A DNA stretch of 64,000 nucleotides from Changpingibacter yushuensis (GTDB lineage: Bacteria > Actinomycetota > Actinomycetes > Actinomycetales > Actinomycetaceae): contig NZ_CP059492.1 in NCBI RefSeq assembly GCF_014041995.1, positions 806,001-870,000 on the forward strand, read 5' to 3'. Positions within the stretch are counted from its first letter, which is position 1, and each line of letters opens with the position of its first letter. Position numbers and translations under genes: made by a program. The notes under the pieces are model-generated. The model did no database searches and was not told where the DNA came from. It saw only the letters and a program-made list of their open reading frames with translations. Shown here in pieces: positions 1 to 8,458 of this stretch.

Positions 1-295
1 CCCCCACGTCAGCGGATCCGAGTCTAGTCGACTTTAGGACCTCCATCACGGAATCCTTGCCCTTTACCGCCGCATCGACATTCGCAGTTCCGGAAGCCCA
101 TTCTTCAGCCAGGAACCCTTTGAGTGATTCTTGTGCCGGTACAGTCGCCTTGTAGTAGTCGTAGGCGTTCATACACCTGTAAAGCTCGTTAATAGACTTT
201 TCAACTTGCCCGATGTACTCAGAGCCAGCCGCTGCGCCCCATGTCGCTGCGCCTTGCTTTACAGCAAACGCATATCCCTGTCCAAATTCGCTCAT
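1..295 (-). CDS. Hypothetical protein, 3' end outside window
   Basis: An open frame runs from an ATG at 293-295 off the left edge of the window, so only the first 98 residues are visible (beginning MSEFGQGYAF). The start lies two bases after the stop of the upstream gene, so the two are almost certainly co-transcribed and translationally coupled. The visible part is soluble-looking, with many Ala, Lys and Glu residues, and has no signal peptide or membrane segment. I do not recognise the family. It belongs to the foreign element on the left of the window and, with its partner, forms a divergent unit facing away from parA. That the frame is a real gene is fairly secure from the tight spacing; its function is unknown. 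Confidence 0.6.
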   Translation of the reverse strand, partial: MSEFGQGYAFAVKQGAATWGAAAGSEYIGQVEKSINELYRCMNAYDYYKATVPAQESLKGFLAEEWASGTANVDAAVKGKDSVMEVLKSTRLGSADVG

Positions 296-297
296 GA

Positions 298-1023
298 CTA
301 GGCCTCGACGAACGAACGTAGATGCTCGAGGTAGAGCAACTTGACAGCAAATCGATACTTCTGATCCTTGATGTCACCGCCCTTTTTGACGAGAGTAATC
401 TTGCTGCCGGCAAAATCAGCAGCTTTGCCAGCAAGCCACAAGGGAGCAATCTTTTTCTGCTCGTTTTCTGGCTCGGATCTTGGTCGCAATTCAGAAAGCA
501 GGTTATCGAGATCTTGCCCGCATTCATGGGCATATTCGAGGAATTCCCGGTACCCGTTGTCACTGAGGTTCTTCTCGTCGACGTAAACGCAAGCTTGCTT
601 GCCACTGATGCAGATGCTTATTCCATGTTCGACAATCTTGGTTGTAGCTTCGGTCTCGATCGCATCGACGTAGTCTCTTGCGGTCTTGGGGTGGCCGATG
701 AAGATAATTTTCTGGTCTGAGGAGAGCGGCGTCGCAGCGAATCTCTTCTCATCAAAGACCGAAGCTTCGACAGAACCATCGACAGGGCCAACGATGTTCT
801 CGCCGTCATCATCATTGGCACCAATCAGAGTATAGAGCTGCTTGCTATATTTCCCGCAGCCTTTTGCCTCGACTATTACAACCGATTCTTTGGTTCCAAA
901 CATCTTTGCGCCTTCCGTACCGTATTTCTTCTTGAAGTTGATTATAGAAGAGCCGCTGCACGCTAATGTGATTACGCCGATAGATTGTTCTATTTCTTCC
1001 TGTTCAATATTAAAAGCGTTCAC
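298..1023 (-). CDS. Hypothetical protein, element-borne
   Basis: About 241 residues if translation begins at the GTG at 1021-1023, preceded by the weak purine-rich stretch AAAAGAG. The open frame continues upstream, but there it is only the antisense of parA, so the GTG is the likeliest start; a later ATG near 902 is possible. The sequence is hydrophilic, mixed alpha/beta in look, rich in Lys and Glu, and has no membrane segment. I recognise no catalytic motif or family. Base composition is clearly more AT-rich than the neighbouring parAB-mob genes, suggesting a different origin. The stop is two bases before the next gene, so the pair forms one operon diverging from parA. Function unknown. 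Confidence 0.6.
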   Translation of the reverse strand: MNAFNIEQEEIEQSIGVITLACSGSSIINFKKKYGTEGAKMFGTKESVVIVEAKGCGKYSKQLYTLIGANDDDGENIVGPVDGSVEASVFDEKRFAATPLSSDQKIIFIGHPKTARDYVDAIETEATTKIVEHGISICISGKQACVYVDEKNLSDNGYREFLEYAHECGQDLDNLLSELRPRSEPENEQKKIAPLWLAGKAADFAGSKITLVKKGGDIKDQKYRFAVKLLYLEHLRSFVEA

Positions 1024-1122
1024 TATTGAACTCTTTTCTGATATGATGGAGAACGTGATAGATAAACGTCCGGCGAACCTCTTCCACAATCCGCTCGCCG
1101 GACCCGGTGCAAGGGAGGGCTT

Positions 1123-1890
1123 ATGCGGACTCTCGCGATAAGCAACTACAAGGGAGACGTGGGCAAGACCACGACCGCCGTGAACCTGGCGACCATCTAC
1201 GCCGGGCAGGGGCGGCGGGTGCTGCTCATCGATCTCGATCCGCAGGCATCCGCCACCGACTTCTTCGGGTTGTACGGGCGCGCCGAGGAAGAGAGGAGGA
1301 CTTCGGTCGAGCTGCTCTACGGAAACACCACCGTGACAGATGTGGCCTATGGCACCGATGTCGACGGACTTTCCGTGGTGCCCTCGGTCATCGACCTCAT
1401 CGACCAGAACGAGCTGCTGCTGCGCGAGCAGCGCCTGAAGTTCGCGCTCGACGACGCGGCAGACGACTTCGACATCTGCATCATCGACTGCAGCCCCGTG
1501 ATGAAGCGCCTGGCCTTCAACGCCTATCTCGCGACATCGGGCGACGGCATGATCGTCATCCCCGTGAAACTGGACGGCTCCGTCATGCGCGGCACTGCAC
1601 TCACGGCGAACGCCACGCGCGCCATCGCCGATGCACTGCGTATGCCCACGCCCAAGTACCGCATCCTGCGCACCTGCGTGCCGGGGCGGCAGACCCGAAG
1701 CGAGGCGATCGGGACCGACGTGCTCGACAGCTTCTTCCCGGATGAGCAGTTCCGCACCGTCATACATGCGTCCACGAAGGTGTGCGAGGGGTCGTGGCAG
1801 TGGAGGCCCGTTGTGGCGTTCGAGCCGAAGAGCCGTCCCGCCCGGGAATATCTGGCGCTCGCGGAGGAGATCGACCATGAGTGCGCGTAG
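1123..1890 (+). CDS. parA: ParA/Soj-family partition ATPase
   Basis: A 255-residue ParA/MinD-type P-loop ATPase that would separate copies of the element by moving on DNA together with ParB. The start ATG follows a good ribosome site (GGGAGGG). The N-terminus carries the deviant Walker A motif at about residues 9-17, here KGDVGKTTT, where the second residue of the usual KGGVGKTT is Asp rather than Gly; the signature lysines are kept. Walker A' (LLIDLDPQ, about residue 35) and the IIDCSP Walker B segment follow. The length is normal for a stand-alone plasmid-type ParA without an N-terminal HTH. Its stop overlaps the start of parB by 14 bases. This pair, next to mob genes, marks a plasmid-derived or integrative element. 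Confidence 0.88.
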   Translation: MRTLAISNYKGDVGKTTTAVNLATIYAGQGRRVLLIDLDPQASATDFFGLYGRAEEERRTSVELLYGNTTVTDVAYGTDVDGLSVVPSVIDLIDQNELLLREQRLKFALDDAADDFDICIIDCSPVMKRLAFNAYLATSGDGMIVIPVKLDGSVMRGTALTANATRAIADALRMPTPKYRILRTCVPGRQTRSEAIGTDVLDSFFPDEQFRTVIHASTKVCEGSWQWRPVVAFEPKSRPAREYLALAEEIDHECA

Positions 1891-2815
1891 CGACGTGGCG
1901 GCGGGATTCTCCATCAGCGGGCTGCTGGACTCCACATCCAAGACGCGCAGCCGCTTCCCCGTCGTCGAGATAGCGGTGGACCTCATCGCAGACCATCCGT
2001 CAAACACCGTCTATTCCATGGATGAGGCCGGTATCCGAGCCTTGGCGGACTCCATCGAGCGCGACGGCCTCACTGACCTTCCTCTTGTCAGAAAGCTCCC
2101 GGACGCCTCGTGGCAGATGATTTCCGGCCACCGCCGCAAGGCTGCGTACGAATTGCTGGCCGAACGCGATGAGAGGTTCGCCAGGATGCCGTGCCGCGTG
2201 GCCGAGAACATCGACGACGCGCAGGCGCTCGTGCTGCTGCACACCGCCAACTACTTCGTGCGCGAACTCTCCATCACCGAGCGTGCGGCAGCGACCCGCG
2301 CCCTCGGCATCGAGGTGGAGCGCAAGCGCCGCGAGGATCCGGATCTTTCAGGCAGGCGCACCGAGGACATCAAGGCCGATATTTTGGCCGAGCAGACCGG
2401 AAGGCGCGTTTCGGGCAAGACCATCAAGCGTGAGGAGGCTTTGGCGAAGACGATTGAGGCCGAGCTCTCCGAAGAGTGGAAGGCGGCGGCCAACTCCGGC
2501 AAGATCTCCGCCAAGGCGGTTTCCGCCCTGGCCGCCCTGCCCCGCGACGAGCAGACGCGAATCGCTGAGGGAACGCATCTCAAGGGCCTCACCAAGCGGC
2601 AGCGGACGGATGCCATCCAGGCCGCCATCGGAATCACCCCGCAGCCTGACCGAAAGCTCGTCCATTCCCGCAAGAGCCTTGCCAGCTATGCTGCCTCGAT
2701 CGATCGAAACGTCAGTCAGGCGGACCTTGAGACGATCGGCGAGATCGCGAGAATCGCGCGGGCCTTGATGGAACGGACGGTCTCGGACAAGGATGGGCCG
2801 CCGGGAGGGCTTTAG
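1877..2815 (+). CDS. parB: ParB-family partition/DNA-binding protein
   Basis: A 312-residue ParB-like protein and presumed partner of ParA. I chose the ATG at 1877, inside the last codons of parA, because the overlap is typical of coupled parAB genes; the frame stays open further upstream only as a shadow of parA. The N-terminal ParB nuclease-like domain shows a VxxIADHPSN segment near residue 35 and the box-II-like SGHRRKAAYELL near residue 80, where canonical ParB has a GERR-type motif. A charged central segment with helix-turn-helix character follows, then an Arg/Lys-rich C-terminal half. It may centre on a parS site that I could not identify. Function could be partition or plasmid-type regulation. 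Confidence 0.82.
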   Translation: MSARSDVAAGFSISGLLDSTSKTRSRFPVVEIAVDLIADHPSNTVYSMDEAGIRALADSIERDGLTDLPLVRKLPDASWQMISGHRRKAAYELLAERDERFARMPCRVAENIDDAQALVLLHTANYFVRELSITERAAATRALGIEVERKRREDPDLSGRRTEDIKADILAEQTGRRVSGKTIKREEALAKTIEAELSEEWKAAANSGKISAKAVSALAALPRDEQTRIAEGTHLKGLTKRQRTDAIQAAIGITPQPDRKLVHSRKSLASYAASIDRNVSQADLETIGEIARIARALMERTVSDKDGPPGGL

Positions 2816-2828
2816 AGTCCAATCGTAG

Positions 2829-3016
2829 CAAGTAGCCCATCTTGTATCACGTTCGTCCGAACGCTCGCAAGATGGTACTTGGCCCGGGGAGTCGGGGAGG
2901 GCTTCGGCATCGACGGCACCGACCTCCGCCGTCTGCCGCCCCACCCGGTCCCGGGCGCACGCCAGCGCCGATTCGCTCATCGCGAATCAGGTGATGACTG
3001 CGGGGGCTGCCCCCGC
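2829..3016. other. Candidate oriT region (nested inverted repeats)
   Basis: Three inverted repeats sit in the gap just upstream of mobC. The first is nested: CAAGTA (2829-2834) plus CCATCTTG (2837-2844) pair with CAAGATGG (2868-2875) plus TACTTG (2876-2881), and enclose CGTTCG (2850-2855) pairing with CGAACG (2858-2863). The second is GATTCGC (2970-2976) with GCGAATC (2982-2988). The third is GCGGGGGC (3000-3007) with GCCCCCGC (3009-3016). Clustered hairpins immediately before a mobC-relaxase pair are what an origin of transfer looks like, but no nic site is assigned. The repeats are read directly; the oriT role is inference. Confidence 0.5.
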
Positions 3017-3085
3017 TCCCCGTTTTGAGAAGAGAGCCGAAGCCAGCAGCTTCCACATTCCGCCGGCGATGCAAAGGAGAAAACG

Positions 3086-3496
3086 ATGGCTAAACGAAAG
3101 GACAGGTTCGTCCACTGCCGGCTCTCGGAAGCCGACTTCGAGCGCTTCCACGCGCACGCCGAGGAACTTGAGCTCGCGCCTTCTGAGTATCTGCGCTACA
3201 TGATCCGCATCCCCGTGGACGCTGATGGCGCAGACGGGAAGACCGTCGTCCTCGATACCAAGGCGCTGTCGCAGATCTACGGCGAGCTCGTACGCTGGGG
3301 CTACCATTACAACCAGGCTGTGCACGCGCTCAACACCATCGCGCTCTTCGCCAGCCGAGGCGGTAGCAACATCGACTACTTCGTCGAGCAACTCGAGAAG
3401 GCCAACCGCAATCTCGTGACCGTGCAGGCCGGCGAGCACGATGTCGAGAACAGGCTTCGCGAGCTGGAACGATCGACGTTGATCGGCGGTCGATGA
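3086..3496 (+). CDS. mobC: MobC-like relaxosome accessory protein
   Basis: A 136-residue protein with an N-terminal ribbon-helix-helix-like segment (KRKDRFVHCRLSEADFERF) followed by the EELELAPSEYLRYMIR helix pair and a C-terminal region with the GYHYNQAVHALN motif typical of plasmid MobC proteins. In this family the protein binds oriT and helps the relaxase open the strand. The start has a strong ribosome site (AAAGGAGAA) and lies just after the candidate oriT. Its stop overlaps the relaxase start by four bases (ATGA), showing translational coupling. Assignment as MobC is supported by both sequence and position. Confidence 0.85.
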   Translation: MAKRKDRFVHCRLSEADFERFHAHAEELELAPSEYLRYMIRIPVDADGADGKTVVLDTKALSQIYGELVRWGYHYNQAVHALNTIALFASRGGSNIDYFVEQLEKANRNLVTVQAGEHDVENRLRELERSTLIGGR

Positions 3497-4779
3497 TGCC
3501 GATCGTGAAGGCCATATCCGGGCACACCGGCTGCCAGAAGGTGAAGACGTACCTCGAGAAGCGCAACCGCGCGCTCGCCCGCGACTTCTACAACCTCTCA
3601 TGGGACGAACGCGCCATGGAGGGCTACGACGAGACCACGAAGGACGCCGTCGAATGGGCCGACGAGATGGACGCCACGCGTACCGGGAACGGAAACGACG
3701 AGGCCTACGAGGGCAGGCGCGCCCGCACCTACAAGCACTTGATCATCTCGCCCGATCCGGACGACCGCATAGACCTGGCTGCTCTGCGCGAGCTTGCAGG
3801 GACATGGGCCATGAGGTTCTTCGGAGACTATCAGGTGGCCATCGTGTACCACGACGACAACGAGAGCCGGATACCGCATGCGCACCTGATCGTGAACTGC
3901 ACCAACCTCGCCACCGGAAACAGGCTGCACACCGACAACCCCTTCGAGTTGAACCGCGCCCTGCAGGACATGGCGCGCGGCCGAGGGCTGAGCGGGCTTT
4001 CCAACACCATGGAGCACGATGAGGGCCTCTCGCGACTGACGGCCAAGGACGCGCCCGAGGAGACCGCCAGGACCATGCAAGCAATCTATATGAGCCGTCC
4101 CGAGCGTGAGCTCGTGGATGGCGGCGCGTATTCCTGGGTGGCCGACATCCGGAGCCGTGTGGTGGTGGCGAAGGGACTCGCGCGCAATGAGAACGAGGTC
4201 CGAGGCATCCTGGACATGCTGTGCGTGGCCATGGCAGACAACTCGCCGAAGGCAACCAACAGGGATTGGATCTACTCGCTTGCTGATGATCCCAAGCGCA
4301 AGGTGACCGACGGGCGTCTGGGATACCCCTACAGCCGGCGCTCGCTTGAGAACGGTTTCGAGAACAAGGCGGCATACCGTCCCGATGCTGCTTCCTCGCG
4401 TACGATCCTGAAGGCCGCCAAGGACGCCGTGATGCTCAACGATCTTGCGGAGCTCGATCGGATGGCATCGGTATTGGAGACATGTACGAGGTTCGGGATG
4501 CGCAGCATCGCCGACTGCGACAAGCGCATCAAGGTCGTGGAGGCCCGCATCGAAAACGGCGACGGCAGCGAGACGGAGAAGAAGTCGCTCATAGCGCTGC
4601 AGGAGGCTCGTGACTTCGTGGCCGCCAACGGTCTGCTGCCCAGGACGACCGCACCGTTGAAGACAGGCAAGCCGAAGAACCCCGGCACTCATGGTGGAGG
4701 CAGGAAGAAGCTCGCCGAGGCCCATCACCCCAGGCAACGTGACGATCAGCGAAACGACCGCGAGAAGGGAGCACGCTGA
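3493..4779 (+). CDS. Relaxase/mobilization nuclease (MobP-like)
   Basis: A 428-residue relaxase that would nick oriT and lead the strand into a recipient, using a conjugation apparatus supplied elsewhere, as no transfer-channel genes are seen here. The N-terminal domain has a candidate catalytic Tyr20 (KTYLEKRN), the HLIISPDP strand typical of this fold near residue 80, and the metal-binding histidines in PHAHLIVN (His129, His131). The C-terminal half is charged and probably binds DNA or accessory proteins. Normal domain length suggests it is intact. It overlaps mobC by four bases upstream and the next gene by one base downstream, forming a mob operon. Class MOB-P rather than MOB-Q is my best guess from the motifs. 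Confidence 0.85.
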   Translation: MMPIVKAISGHTGCQKVKTYLEKRNRALARDFYNLSWDERAMEGYDETTKDAVEWADEMDATRTGNGNDEAYEGRRARTYKHLIISPDPDDRIDLAALRELAGTWAMRFFGDYQVAIVYHDDNESRIPHAHLIVNCTNLATGNRLHTDNPFELNRALQDMARGRGLSGLSNTMEHDEGLSRLTAKDAPEETARTMQAIYMSRPERELVDGGAYSWVADIRSRVVVAKGLARNENEVRGILDMLCVAMADNSPKATNRDWIYSLADDPKRKVTDGRLGYPYSRRSLENGFENKAAYRPDAASSRTILKAAKDAVMLNDLAELDRMASVLETCTRFGMRSIADCDKRIKVVEARIENGDGSETEKKSLIALQEARDFVAANGLLPRTTAPLKTGKPKNPGTHGGGRKKLAEAHHPRQRDDQRNDREKGAR

Positions 4780-5381
4780 TGGATATCCGCATCAGGTATC
4801 GGAGCAACCGTATCGATGTGTTCGATACGGACACGTTCACGAAGTCGGAGCCTTTCGGCAACGTGAACATGCTCACAGACTTCGAGATCCTGTTCGACCA
4901 GCTGGGCGATACCGGCATCTGGCTTGCAGCACACAGCTATGACGCCAGCCAGTCCTACCGCGGCGAAGCGAAAGACGATTCGATCCCCGTGGCCCACCGC
5001 AAGAAGGGCTGGCGCTTCCTGCTGGCAGAGAGCAGCGAGATTGACGGAATCGAGACCGTGAGCATCGAAGGCAGCATCGTGCTGCAGCGCATCTGCGGCG
5101 AGCTCGTGGACGTCCTGAAACTCGACGAGACGGCTTCGGCGTGGATCGGCAACAGCGACAGCCTGGCTGCCGTTGACAAGGCCACGGAGCTGTTCGAGAC
5201 GCTCTTGCGCTCAGTCCCGGCAGGCATTCCGCCTGAGGAAGTCGCGCGTATGTGCGGCTGCAGCATGGCGCTCATGAGCACCTTGCAGGCGATGGGGATC
5301 GCTATGGATGGGGACGATGGCGAAGAAGAGACGGAAGACGGCGACTGGATGGAGGGATTGGATCATGAGGACGTTGATTAA
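4779..5381 (+). CDS. Hypothetical protein of the mob operon
   Basis: A 200-residue acidic protein that starts on the last base of the relaxase stop codon (TGATGG), so it is coupled to the relaxase. It has no signal peptide or membrane segment. The middle is alpha/beta-like; near residues 150-185 there is a short helical part with two cysteines (RMCGCSMALMS), and the tail is very rich in Asp and Glu. I do not recognise the family. Position suggests a role in mobilization or element maintenance, but nothing in the sequence proves this. Reading frame and coupling make it a convincing gene. Confidence 0.7.
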   Translation: MDIRIRYRSNRIDVFDTDTFTKSEPFGNVNMLTDFEILFDQLGDTGIWLAAHSYDASQSYRGEAKDDSIPVAHRKKGWRFLLAESSEIDGIETVSIEGSIVLQRICGELVDVLKLDETASAWIGNSDSLAAVDKATELFETLLRSVPAGIPPEEVARMCGCSMALMSTLQAMGIAMDGDDGEEETEDGDWMEGLDHEDVD

Positions 5382-5436
5382 GGTGACGGGAGCGTTCGTG
5401 AGGTTTCTCGTGCATGCGGTGTTCAGGTTCATGTAG
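5365..5436 (+). CDS. Possible 23-residue hydrophobic cationic peptide
   Basis: An ATG at 5365-5367, inside the end of the preceding gene, opens a 23-codon frame ending with TAG at 5434-5436. A GGAGGG ribosome site lies about ten bases before it. The product (starting MRTLIKVTGAFV) is strongly hydrophobic, with regularly spaced basic residues and no acidic ones, as in small amphipathic membrane peptides or type I toxins. It could equally be a chance frame. No homologue is known to me. Confidence 0.3.
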   Translation: MRTLIKVTGAFVRFLVHAVFRFM

Positions 5437-5686
5437 CAGATGACGATGAGTAAGATCATAGATTTACAGCATATGTAGCACTAATACCGCAGAGAGATTC
5501 ATCATATCCTAATCTTCTATGAGGCGGCGAAATATGACGAGGGCGGCCGCTGCGAAATTATTGTTACCAATGGTCGTTGAGGTGAAAACAGTCGCCGCAA
5601 TGAAGGACATAAGTTTGGCTACGCTAAAACTTGTAGATTGCAGTATTCTTATCAGCAGTTTGCTTTGCGGAGAAGGCGGATCGATC

Positions 5687-6688
5687 ATGGTGAATTTTAG
5701 GCAACAGGATGACACAGATGGCCTTGGTGGTGGTATAAATACTAGTGACAGTACCCCGCACGCGAGCGGCAGCGCAGCGAACCAGGCGGGGTCATTTCTT
5801 TTTCCAAAGCCCGCACTTTCGTTCGAAGAGCAGCTGAATCATCTGATAGAGAATGACCTGGTTGTCAATGACGACGTTTTTGCCATCGCATGCCTCTCGA
5901 ACATAAACTACTATCGCCTGCGTGGTTATTGGCTAACTCTGGAAGACAGAGGCGGGCGTTTCAGGGACGGCGTCAGCTTTGAGGACATGTGGGAAATCTA
6001 CGAGCTCGATCGCAAGCTTCGCCTATGGCTCTGGAAGGCGATTGGCCCCATAGAGGTGAAGGCAAGGACCCAGTTTGCCTATTACCTTTCCCACTATCTC
6101 GGACCTCTCAGCTATCTTGATGCGTCGAATTTTTGGGATGAGCGCAGCCATGCCAAATCGATGCGCAATTTTGCGCGAGAACGCGATTGAGCGCGTAACC
6201 AAAACGTCCCGTACGTGGTTCACAACATGGATCACTATGGGAATCTACCGGTCTGGGCTGCGGTCGCGGTTATGTCTTTCGGTACACTCTCGCAGCTATA
6301 CGGCAACTTACGTCACGATGCGGGGAGTACTGCCGATCACCCAGGCGTCTACGATGCAGTTGCTGATGCTTTCGGAATGCGAGCGATTTATCTCAAAAGC
6401 TGGCTCCATCACCTGACCACCGTACGAAACATAGCAGGGCACCATGACAGGTTCTACAACCGAGTGATGGCAATTCGGCCGCGTCTCCTCACTCGGGATG
6501 CACGTTATCAGTGCGATAAAGGGTTCCCCACACTTCTCGTCATCAAGAACATCTATGAGCTGTCTTGGCCCGCTCGATGGGCTGACTTGGGTGGAGAACT
6601 CACCGACATCATCGGTTCTCATTCAAGCGTCGAATTGCGGCCAATGGGCTTTCCTGGAGACTGGGAACGCGTGTTGGACCTCGATTAG
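5687..6688 (+). pseudogene. Abi_2 (AbiD/AbiF-like) abortive infection gene, broken by a stop
   Basis: Translating from the ATG at 5687 (GGAG about a dozen bases upstream) gives an Abi_2-type protein: SFEEQLNHLIENDL, the INYYRLRGYW motif near residue 85, and DRKLRLWLWKAIGPIEVKARTQFAYY. The frame stops at TGA 6188-6190 after residue 167. The same frame then continues without shift to 6688 with the rest of the family (HYGNLPVWAAVAVMSFGTLSQLY, then a helical C-terminus with TTVRNIAGHH). A CGA (Arg) to TGA change would explain it. Abi_2 proteins halt phage growth by killing or arresting infected cells. Here the gene is probably inactive, unless the stop is a sequencing error or is read through. 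It is more AT-rich than the mob genes and is a separate cargo gene. Confidence 0.75.
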
Positions 6689-6756
6689 GACTGCGGTTTC
6701 GCATGCTCCCATACAGTTCACTGCGAATCTAAGACCAGCCGGCAAGAATGACCGTT

Positions 6757-7883
6757 CTAGCCAATAGGGCTATCCCTATCGTCAGCGTTTTCCAGAAGTG
6801 AGTATTTCCTGAGTAGGGCCCAATTGACGACTTGCATGACTGAGTCGTTGAAATCAGTCTTCGTCAATCCGATTTGCGACAAGAGCTCCTTGTTTTTCCT
6901 GAATGTCCTATGCAGGAGTTGCCTGTCCTTGTCATCAAGATCAATCCGGTACAGCAGGTTACAGAGAGGGACGACTAGAGGCTTTGCCTTCGCATCGATT
7001 TCCACCGACCCCCGGCTAATGAACTCGTCTAAGTCCGCGTCTGTGTACTTCGGCTGCAGCCCCAATATCGGGTTGACCAGAAGCTGAGTTGATGCGTTCA
7101 TCAAGTTGACATACGCCCCCAGTTCGTACTGCTGCAGCTCAGTCATCGAGCTGTAGTCAAGTCCAACGAAAGCAGTCCGCTCGGCTGCTTCATCGAGCTT
7201 GCGCCCCTCATCATCGATGTGGCGTACGCGCTCGTTCAACTCCACGATCGCCAGCTCATAGGATTTTGCATCGCGCTTGTTTATCAAGGTAAAGATATCC
7301 TCGATTCGCTTCTGGTCATTCTTACCTTTAATCAATAGAGCACCGCTTCCCAGCAAAGCCACTCCAGCGATAGCACAACCTATGGGACCGGCCAGAGCAA
7401 GGAGTGCTTCCCCTGCCGCCATGCCTCCGCCACCTGCAACGAGCGCACCCCGCCAAGCCATGCCAAGGCTGCATTGGTAGCAGCAGCACCGCTCAGCGCG
7501 GAAATGGCGGTTCTCGTGGATGCAACGCCAAACGTCGTCGCCATGCCCATAGCCGCAGTAGGTCCCAAGGCCGCCACGGCAACCCCGGCACCAGCTCCCG
7601 CAGTGCCTTTGCCAACATTCTTTGCTTTTGCCACAGCATAATCGGATTCTGTTTTCTCAACCTGTTGCTTCCAGAGTAAGCGGATCTTCTTGACTTTTTC
7701 GTACTCGAGGCGCTTCTCTTCGGGAATGTTTCGAATTCTGTCGAATTGGTCCTGGAGGGTCCCAAGGTCATCGTAGAGTTTGGCAGAGCGGCTCCCTAGC
7801 TCCTCGATCTTTGTGTTTGCTCTATCAAGCGCCGCTTCAGCCCTTTTTCTTGATTCCTCCAGACTGGATTCCTTCTTGCTCAT
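6757..7883 (-). pseudogene. Coiled-coil/glycine-rich membrane-hairpin protein, frameshifted
   Basis: Two overlapping frames make one protein. The first (7883 down to about 7450) has a long Lys/Glu-rich coiled coil, residues 1-90, then a glycine/alanine-rich hydrophobic segment (AGAGAGVAVAALGPTAAMG) and AATNAALAWLGG. The second frame resumes with GALVAGGGGMAAGEALLALAG and a further hydrophobic stretch, then a soluble 190-residue C-terminal half. Adding one G to the run at 7448-7451 (C run on the plus strand) would restore about 374 residues. Coiled coil plus glycine-zipper hairpin resembles pore-forming or membrane-remodelling effectors, but I do not know the family. The start overlaps the upstream gene by four bases (ATGA). 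It may be decayed, an assembly error, or a slippery frameshift. Confidence 0.6.
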
Positions 7884-8458
7884 TTCTTGCCTCCGGCGAA
7901 GTACGTATCGATGTCAGATTTCATTCTGAGCACTTTGTCGTTTGGCACCTTACGCAGGTCGGCCAGTTGCACAGAGGCTTCAAATGCCCGGATATACATA
8001 TCACTGCTTCTGAATTCGTCGATGAAGCAGACAAGGTGCTTGTCGTTGTACAGATCAGCCAGTTGGGAAAGTCCGAACAGGTAGTCCTCGACGATGGTCT
8101 TCTCCCGCAATGCCAGCTGTGCGCTTGCCTGGGCACCACGTATCGAGGCTGCTCGTTTGGCTTCACCATAAAACGAGATGGTGAAACGCCCGACGCCCAC
8201 GATATTGAGCCGCATGAAGAACTCAGGTGCATTGAAGGCGCCAGCGCCTGCCGCAAACGCCCGAATAGTGGCATCGCCTACGTCAAGCATACAGAAGGTC
8301 CCGTGCGCTACGGTAAGCATCCTTTCCACAGTAGGATTCGAGAATGGTTCGCAAACCTTCCATATCTCGGAGATGGATTGCTTTTCGCCCTTGGTGTCCC
8401 CAAGGTACTTGACCAGGCGTCGTGTCGCGTAAAGCAACCTGACGATTACCTCGTTCAC
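7880..8458 (-). CDS. Hypothetical protein of the minus-strand cassette
   Basis: A 192-residue protein starting at a GTG (8456-8458) that overlaps the stop of the upstream small gene in the four bases GTGA, and ending in an ATGA overlap with the coiled-coil gene. The N-terminal third is basic; the centre holds hydrophobic glycine-rich segments (TIRAFAAGAGAFNAPEFFMRLN, continuing into a VGVGRFTISFYGEAKRA segment) that could be one or two short membrane helices. The C-terminal part is helical and charged (YLFGLSQLADLYNDKHL). I do not recognise it. Tight coupling on both sides indicates a three-gene unit acting together. An alternative is that this and the 5' small gene were once one reading frame. 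Confidence 0.6.
   Translation of the reverse strand: MNEVIVRLLYATRRLVKYLGDTKGEKQSISEIWKVCEPFSNPTVERMLTVAHGTFCMLDVGDATIRAFAAGAGAFNAPEFFMRLNIVGVGRFTISFYGEAKRAASIRGAQASAQLALREKTIVEDYLFGLSQLADLYNDKHLVCFIDEFRSSDMYIRAFEASVQLADLRKVPNDKVLRMKSDIDTYFAGGKK

Noticed and set aside
1024-2007. Continuation of the minus-strand frame upstream of 1023
   Set aside because: It is antisense to parA and rich in His/Arg/Gly as expected for a high-GC shadow; homology-like character begins only below about 1050.
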